Shown here in pieces: positions 57,745 to 64,000 of a DNA stretch of 64,000 nucleotides. The DNA comes from Flaccisagitta enflata (taxonomy: Eukaryota > Chaetognatha > Sagittoidea > Aphragmophora). The stretch lies in NCBI GenBank assembly GCA_965153355.1, contig OZ231128.1:35154001-35218000 (forward strand). The letters run 5' to 3'. The stretch's first letter is position 1. Each line of letters starts with the position of its first letter. The notes below the pieces were generated by a model, which saw only the letters and a program-made list of their open reading frames with translations, ran no database searches and was not told the origin of the DNA. Made by a program: the position numbers and the translations under genes.

Positions 57745-57777
57745 CTGAAAAGGGAGAAAAAGGCGCAGATACAATGT

Positions 57778-57916
57778 AAACAAGGCCAAGTGCACGACCA
57801 GTGCCGTAGCTTGCTTGCCGTCGCTTGCGTTTGGGCAGGGGCGGTAATGCAAAAAACTCGTAAAATATAAAAATTAAAACATCGTATTAAGGACCGACAG
57901 ACCAATGGATCAAAGA
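57778..57916 (-). mobile_element. Diverged R-family element
   Basis: AAACAAGGCCAAG...CGTTTGGGCAGGGGCGG...AAGGACCGACAGACC, reading on the minus strand. Hairpin arms decayed. Confidence 0.5.
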
Positions 57917-58480
57917 ACATATCATCAGTTAAAAGAATTTCGTTGCAAAAGTATTTGGTTCATTTTTAAACAGTGGTAGCATCATTTCTTCACAGTCGCC
58001 TGCACGCGGTCGGTCGGTCGGTCAGTCCGTTGGTCGGTTGGTCGGTTCTTCGGAAACACTGTTGAAATATAGCCCTATTCCTCACTTCGTATCAATTCAA
58101 ATTGTAATTACTCAGTGAGTTGCGTTGAGTTATTACTAATTCACCTACATTTAGCTCAGTGTTCCCTTGATCGTTTGTGTTTGTTTGTTTTGTGTTGATC
58201 TTTTTGGTTTTGTTTTTTTGCCATACATATACCATATACCCAGATGTTTTTCCTGTTCCACAAATGTTTTTGTCATTCCTTACTCATTATCAATCTCATA
58301 AACCCATTTGTTTTCTCTTGTTATTCACTTATTTTTTTATGTAATCATGTAATTATGTATTTATGGAATATGGAATAATGTGCATTGTGCGTTGTACAGA
58401 TCACTCAAATGTTGCGCTTTTGGGCTTGTCTTGTAATGTTCTTCCATTATGGAACAGAAGATGTCGTCTAGACTTGGAAA

Positions 58481-59128
58481 TACAGTATGTTGCATCTCGT
58501 TTGCAACATTTGATGACGACGTAACTCTAATAGTGCTTTCACGCTCAAGGAAAAAACATGATAATCATGTTTTTCCAATGAATAAAACCTTATTATCAGG
58601 ATTTCTTCCTTGAGCGTGAAAGCACTGTAAAAGTAATAAAGATAATCAAATTCTGAAAAAAGTCTCTGAAAGATAAATGTCTGGCATTTTTTCATGAACA
58701 ATTCTTAGGGATTTTTGAGAAAAATCTGATGCTATTGGCATGTAATGAAAAAATGTTAATTTTCGGCAAAAAAGCCACTTTTCCTGTGTTTTTTTTCGCT
58801 AAAGGGGCATTTTTCTCTCTTTGTTTCCATGAATTATATATTGAACATCTTTAATCTAAAGCGAATCTGGTGTTAAAAACTCAAATTTTCAGAAATGAGA
58901 CAAATCTAAGAAAATCAGTTTTATTGGCAGCATGCCAAAATGGTTTATTTCAAATTGCAAAATTATCAGTATACATGTGAAAAAAGGGTTACTTTCTCTG
59001 AAAAAATCTTCAAGAATCGTTCATGAGAAAATTTATCTTTAAGAGACTTTTTTCAGAATTTGATTATCTTTTTTACTTTTGGAGTTATGTCGTCTCCAAA
59101 TGTTGCAAACGAGATGAAACATACTGTA
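58481..59128. mobile_element. MITE M9, about 648 bp, with a nested small MITE
   Basis: TACAGTATGTTGCATCTCG...CAACATTTG at the left, and its inverted copy at the right ending ACATACTGTA. Both ends are TA followed by CAGT. Arms remain homologous about 140 bp further in (AATCAAATTCTGAAAAAAG) once the nested insertion is skipped. Confidence 0.85.
58531..58627. mobile_element. MITE M10, about 97 bp, nested in M9, TA-flanked
   Basis: TAGTGCTTTCACGCTCAAGG...CCTTGAGCGTGAAAGCACTG, with TA on both sides. The right arm of M9 lacks this block, giving the empty site. Confidence 0.8.
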
Positions 59129-59601
59129 CGGGGGAACTCAATGCTAGAATTCCAGTTATGCGTTTAAAATGAAAAACTGTGTGTGCAATGCTTTTATCCT
59201 GAAGTGTTGACATTGAGGTACAACTCGACTAAAGAAGAAAAGACGCACCTGCTTATCTATTCATAAAACACTTTAGAAAAAACAATTTCAATTTTCTTTC
59301 AATCGAGATATTTTAAAAGACTTTTAAAAATACTTTCAATCTAGACCTATCCCAGGTCTGTATCTCAAACGGTTTAGAAGCTAAAGCCCTGCAAAGAGAA
59401 GCACTAATTTGCAAAATTGCAATTTTATCATCAACCCTAGAGCCAAAGCATCAAACAAGCAAAACATAGATCCTTCTATTTGATTAGTATCCAAGCTATG
59501 GACTCCCCGTAATTTTACGTCTAGACGCTATCTACTGAACATCGCCGATCATTTATACCGGACAATTCTCCTTCCTTGGCAGTAACATCCTTACGCTATA
59601 A

Positions 59602-59748
59602 AACAAGGCCGGATACACGGCCAATACTAGTCGCGGACGGGTGGGTAGGGGCGGAAACGCGCGTCTTCACAATTTGCAACTCAATCGTACCGAGCCGACA
59701 GACGGACGGACAAAGCTTCTCAGAGAGTCTTTAGTCCACAACTAAAAA
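59602..59748 (-). mobile_element. Diverged R-family element
   Basis: Minus-strand reading: TTTTTAGTTGTGGACTAAAG, TCTGAGAAGCTTTGTCCG, CCGCCCCTACCCACCCG, TCCGCGACTAG, GGCCGTGTATCCGGCC, TTGTTT. Confidence 0.75.
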
Positions 59749-59884
59749 TCCGTAAGGACGTTTTACAAGTAAAAGCAAAAAACGTCTTATGCCCAATATT
59801 GCTGACAATGAATGGACTAGCATTGCTTCCCTTTCGTCGAGATAATGTAGGCAGAGAGCTGTATCACTCTCTCTTTTCACTTCC

Positions 59885-60385
59885 CTCTGGGCAGCGGCCC
59901 CGAAGGGGTCGATGACCTATGCTTTCACACATATGGGGAATTTTCTCCTCCTTCTCCTTCTCCGTCCCCCCCCTCAAAACTCAGTCTCGAGTCTCAAATC
60001 TCAGTCTCGAGTCTCAAATTCCAGTCTCAAGGCCCAAATCCTAGTCTTCAGGCCCAAATCCCAGCTTTGAGGCCCAATTCCTCGCCTCAAGGCCCAAATC
60101 AAAGCCATGAGGCCCAGATCCCAGCCATGAGGCCCCAATCCTAGCCTAAAGGACCAAATCCTAGCCTGGACGCCCAAATCTCAGCCTGGAGGTTGGGATC
60201 TGGGCTTTTGGCTGAGATTTGGGCCTAGAGGCTCAGATCTAGGGATATGGAGAAAATTCCCCCATATGTGTGAAAGCATAGGTTATCAACCCCTTCAGGG
60301 CCGCTGCCCTGCTTCCCCTCCAACTTCAAGCACAACCTACTAAGGCAGGGCACGGGTACCGCTGACCATCTAACGCTCTTGCGGA
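59885..60385 (+). mobile_element. F-family foldback element
   Basis: GGGCAGCGGCCCCGAAGGGG, TCGATGACCTATGC, CACACATATGGGGAATTTT at the left, inverted at 60240-60312. Interior GGCCCAAATCCCAGCC units change strand near 60190. The tail is GGGCACGGGTACCGCTGACCA and CTTGCGGACTATT. Confidence 0.8.
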
Positions 60386-60545
60386 CTATTATCCCTTCAA
60401 CCCTCCATCAGCCTCTTTGGCTTCCTTCTCTTTACCATTCATAGATGTCGTGATGGTAATCCTTTTCTCCCTGCGACCAGCTCGTCTCCTCCAGCACTGA
60501 AGTCGGAGTTTTTCACAGTAGTAGCGCTCTATGTTGAATCTTTCT

Positions 60546-60677
60546 TTTTTGTTGCGACAAAGCACCTCTATGACTGGCTGTGTCCGTCGGTCGGTTGGTC
60601 GGTTGATCTGTGGGTCGGGTAATGCATTCGTTCGACGATCCACACTTCGCACCTTATTGGCCCACTTGGCCTTGTTT
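60546..60677 (+). mobile_element. R-family element, GGTGC subfamily
   Basis: GTTGCGACAAAGCACCTC (left arm mutated), CTGTGTCCGTCGGTCGG, TTCGTTCGACGATCCACAC as in 3710-3861, TTCGCACCTTATTGGCC, TTGGCCTTGTTT. Confidence 0.7.
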
Positions 60678-60855
60678 GGATGAACATTTCGGTCGCTAAC
60701 AGATGCTCTTCTTCGAGAGAGCCAGCTTGTTTATATCAATACCCAAAACTTATTCCTATGTAGGTCGGTCTGTCTATTGGGCCGTCCGACAGTCTGTCCG
60801 TCTTTCACCAGTGACCTGTCCGAGGACTGGATTAGAACGCGGCTTGAGAGGCCTT

Positions 60856-61490
60856 GTTTTTTGGGCAGCGGCCCCGAAGGGGACGAAGTCCTGTAGAACA
60901 CAGGGGGAATCTATCCGTCCGTCCGTCCGTCCGTACGTACGTACGTCCCCCCTGCCCCATCCTTAGGGCTTCGTCTCCTTTGGGGCCTATTCTGACCCAT
61001 ATTCTGCCAAATAGCCCAAATCCAAGCAATATGGCCCAAATCTAAGCAAAATGGCCCAAATCTAAGCATAATGGCCCAAATCCAAGCAAAATGGCCCAAA
61101 TCTGGCCAGAAAACCCCAATTCTGACCCAAGGTACATTATTTTGGCCCCTTAGACCTATATTGTGGCCTCTGATACCTAGGTTTTGACCAGATTTGGGCC
61201 ATTTTGCCTGGATTTGGGCCATTATGCTTTGATTTGGGCCATTTTGCTTAGATTTGGGCCATATTGCTTGGATTTGGGCTATTTGGCAGAATTTGGGTCA
61301 GAAAAGGCCCCAAAGGAGATGAAGCCTGAGGATGGGAGACAAACAGACGGACGGACGGACGGACGGACAGATTCCCCCTGTGTTCTACAGGACTTTGTCC
61401 CCTTCGAAGCCGCTGCCCTGCCCCCCCTCAACTTAAATCACACACTACTCAAGCAGGGCACGGGTACCGCTGACCACTTACTGCATTGGG
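60856..61490 (+). mobile_element. F-family element with a near-perfect inverted repeat of about 280 bp per arm
   Basis: Left arm 60858-61140 and right arm about 61150-61430. GGGCAGCGGCCCCGAAGGGG, GTCCTGTAGAACACAGGGGG, the (GTCC)n tract and five ATGGCCCAAATCTAAGCAAA-type units all recur inverted with very few differences. Tail GGGCACGGGTACCGCTGACCA at 61456-61476. Confidence 0.88.
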
Positions 61491-61915
61491 CTGCTATTTT
61501 TCTTTCAAAAGAATGGAAATGACACTCGGAAAAAGTATCAAGGGGCTGGATCTACATGGGTATTATGTTTCTATTTCATCGTGTCGATTTTTGAATGTGG
61601 TCATGTAAAAACTCGTCAATCGTCATTATAATGTTTTTAACACAAGTCTAACTAGTTTGAAAGTAGTGTCTAATCTGTGACTCAGCGCTTTCAAGAAAAA
61701 TACTTTCCTTCTGAGCACAGCTGAACCAAAGTGCGTCCACATCATGATTGCAATTTCATTATTGGTTCTGTCAGATATTGCATTTGTCGGATCTCTCCAG
61801 CGGCCACCGTAAACAATCATTAACAAAAGGATTTCAGACCTCGACTTATTTCTGTCGTCACCGCCCATCCTGTACCCACTCTATCTCTGTTTGTCTGGCT
61901 GTTTATCTGTCTGCC
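61491..61915. other. Unassigned spacer
   Basis: A minus-strand frame at 61626-61868 is open, but I see no splice sites or domain. Confidence 0.4.
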
Positions 61916-61984
61916 TCCTTCTCTCTCTCTCTCTCTCTCTCTCTCTGTCACCTGTGCAACGATTATTGAAACTGTAACACGTGG

Positions 61985-62435
61985 ATTCAGGGGCCAGCAG
62001 AGAAATTTCGGGCCCCTATACAATCCAAAAATCCGGGCCCCCCTATTTTTGGTGTGACTGCTGTTCGCATATAGCACAGGTAGTTTTTATTATGGATTAC
62101 TGTTCAGTCTCTATACATTCTATTTGTAGAAGAAAACCCGAGTGTTGAACAAAGTACTTTGATCTGTGGTAAAAATAGAAAAAGGGGTTTTAGTATTTTG
62201 TAAAAAAAATTTAGCATTTGTATCATTAGCTAAGGGCCTGGTTTTGGAAACTATTCCCTTAGGGGCCTTGGTTTACATTGGGGCCGAAAATTTTTTTTCT
62301 CTTTTTTTTTCTCCTCTTTTCCTTTTCTTTTTTTTTATTTCTATAATAATTGAAGGGCCCTCTGGGCCCCCCTGAGGCCCGGGCCCCTATAATTTGTATA
62401 GGGTGTATAGGCCTCTTCAGGCCCCTGCGTGGATT
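61985..62435. mobile_element. Possible MITE with GGGGCC-rich inverted ends
   Basis: GGATTCAGGGGCC...GGGCCCCTATA at the left and TATAGGG...GGCCCCTGCGTGG at the right are partly inverted copies around an AT-rich centre. Confidence 0.4.
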
Positions 62436-62721
62436 ATAACTAGGAAACACACTCATTTAGTTGGTCCAGTATTAAATCTTTTCTTACTTTGCCAACTATA
62501 TATATGCTTTTCATGATTCAACTACAAGCGTCACAGTTGCAATATTTGAAATATTTGTATTAGTTGCCCTCTTCGCTGCGGCACTATGCATTCATACTTT
62601 CTGCCAGTCCTGTGAAACATTCTCTTTTCTACAATTCTGTGCTTAAGCATCTTCCCATCTACCGTATTTCCCCACCCTACATCCCACAGTGAAACTCGGA
62701 CCACTAAAATCAATCTTTTTC

Positions 62722-62868
62722 GTAACACCGGTAACACCGCGTTACCAGTGTTACCAGAGTTACCGAAATAAATGAATTGAGTGGTAATACCGAGTAACAC
62801 GGAGTAACGCAGATTTGAAGTATGTTTGTGTTACCGCCGTGTTATGCCCAGCGGATCTTGCGTTACCA
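62722..62868. repeat. Cluster of GTTAC/GTAAC motifs in both orientations
   Basis: About ten copies of GGTAAC, GTTACC and GAGTAAC in 147 bp. Function unknown. Confidence 0.7.
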
Positions 62869-63013
62869 TGAAGTAAGGCGTGACAAATTTTGCTTTCGAG
62901 TTTCAAACAATACTAGCGAGCGAAAGTGAACGGGACTGAGGCAAATTAAATTTTTGTTAAAAATCGCTCATTTTTTACATTATTCTCATATACAGAACAC
63001 GAAATGAATGATC

Positions 63014-63185
<172 letters not shown>

Positions 63186-63300
63186 TAAAAAAATCTCATT
63201 TCAATCTTTACATACAGTACCTTCCGAGCAAACCTGGCTTAAACTGCTTCGTGAGTTGGCTTCAAAGAGCGCAGCAGACAACCTCAGCGTCTTAAAACTT

Positions 63301-63420
63301 TTTTAGTCACGGACCCGCGACTTCACCTTGCTGTGTCTGTTGGTAGGTTGGTCTGTCGGTCCATCCGAAATACTTTAGCGGTTTTTGCATTACTGCTTCC
63401 GCCCAGCTGTCCGCGACTGA
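63301..63420 (+). mobile_element. R-family element, GTCGCG subfamily (short)
   Basis: TTTTAGTCACGGACCCGCGACTTC, CTGTGTCTGTTGG, GTCTGTCGGTCC, GCTTCCGCCCAGCTGTCCGCGACTG. The 3' hairpin is missing; a GA array follows. Confidence 0.7.
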
Positions 63421-63754
63421 GAAAGAAAGAGAGAGAGAGGGGGAGAGAGAGAGAGAGAGGAGTGAGAGACACAGACAGACGGAGGCAGTCATGTCAGACA
63501 AATCAAAGCTGAGTGAAATACGAATTTTTTTAAATTTGCTCACAAAAACGTGACATTTTCTCTATCTGGATTTGACCAGTTTGTGGCCTGTGATGGACCT
63601 ATAAGGCCTGAAAAATCAAATAAACCTGACCAGACTGCTAGATAAGCATCCAGCACAGCCCTCGGAACCAGACTATGACATCATGAACTATCTGGTGACA
63701 TTTGCTATTCACGAGAGGTGAAAATTGAGGGTTTTTCTCTGCCAAATTTGATTT

Positions 63755-64000
63755 TTTGTAGTAGCGTGAACGCGACTCTACAGTAGAAGCCGCTATGTCG
63801 GTCGGTCGGTTGGTCGGTCGGTAACTTTTGAAATAAAGCCTAAATCTTCATTATAAAGATACTTTAAGGTACTTTAGGGTACTTTAAGGTACTTTAGGGT
63901 ACTTTAAGGTACTTTAGGATACTTGAGGGTCATTTAGGGTACTACAGGGTACTATGGGATGTTGGAGGATGTGGTGGACCTTTTCACTGGGGAAGAAAGG
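63755..64000 (+). mobile_element. R-family element start with internal 11-bp minisatellite, cut by the window end
   Basis: TAGTAGCGTGAACGCGACTC, GTCGGTCGGTCGGTTGG, then GGTACTTTARG units from about 63860 to 63950. Same plan as 22041-22377. Confidence 0.65.

Noticed and set aside
63860-63955. Telomere-like TTTAGGGT
   Set aside because: The unit is 11 bp (GGTACTTTARG), not a telomeric repeat, and sits inside an R element.

Overview
The window is non-coding-rich nuclear DNA from an animal, most likely an invertebrate. The basis is a BEL/Pao LTR retrotransposon (a superfamily found in metazoans), spliceosomal-type exons with very long introns, TA-flanked MITEs and extreme microsatellite density. 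I cannot name the species. There are no bacterial genes, rRNA genes or CRISPR arrays.

The largest coding feature is a complete BEL/Pao element at 26401-34551. It has two 487-bp LTRs (TG...CA, seven differences by my reading) and a 5-bp target duplication CATCT. A 1-kb leader with tandem hairpins precedes a gag-pol reading frame carrying zinc knuckles, aspartic protease, RT, RNase H and integrase. The copy is young but broken, by a frame change between RNase H and integrase and by an in-frame TAG inside the integrase core.

On the minus strand I see at least four short open segments with splice-site consensus and Ig-domain-like sequence (57638-57744, 19370-19606, 7764-7883, 2591-2912). The junction phases of the last three agree, and the direction is consistent. 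I infer a host gene for an Ig-superfamily protein running right to left through most of the window, with the retrotransposon lying antisense in a 38-kb intron. Two of these exons have a long (CT)n tract, in gene sense, just upstream of the acceptor.

The rest is repeats in several layers. (1) Family R has about 20 full or partial copies of roughly 130-400 bp: a 5' hairpin, a GTCC/GGTC tetranucleotide tract, a second copy of one hairpin arm near the 3' end, then a 3' hairpin ending near GGCCTTGTT. The arm sequence differs between subfamilies but all three arm positions usually change together. Copies have inserted into a MITE, a minisatellite and another R copy. (2) Family F comprises foldback-like elements sharing GGGCAGCGGCCCC...GGGG at one end and GGTACCGCTGACCA at the other, often with giant inverted repeats made of 20-30-bp units. 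(3) Several MITE families of 100-650 bp include one split by a 6.2-kb pogo/Tigger-like insertion and one carrying a nested smaller MITE. (4) There are minisatellites and a roughly 155-bp tandem repeat. (5) Very long microsatellites are common: (TG)n(TC)n, (CT)n, (GTT)n, (AT)n and (TTC)n.

Layout: 0-5 kb microsatellites, MITE M1, exon-like 2591-2912, R copy. 5-7.3 kb MITE M2 and an F complex. 7.7-20.4 kb two Ig-like exons, R, MITEs, two F elements, the 155-bp tandem repeat. 20.7-26 kb microsatellites and minisatellites. 26.4-34.6 kb BEL/Pao. 35-43.4 kb MITE family G, R copies, minisatellite. 43.6-50.4 kb MITE M12 split by the pogo-like element, which holds microsatellites, F and R. 50.6-64 kb R, MITEs M7-M10, Ig-like exon, two F elements, (AT)n, R.
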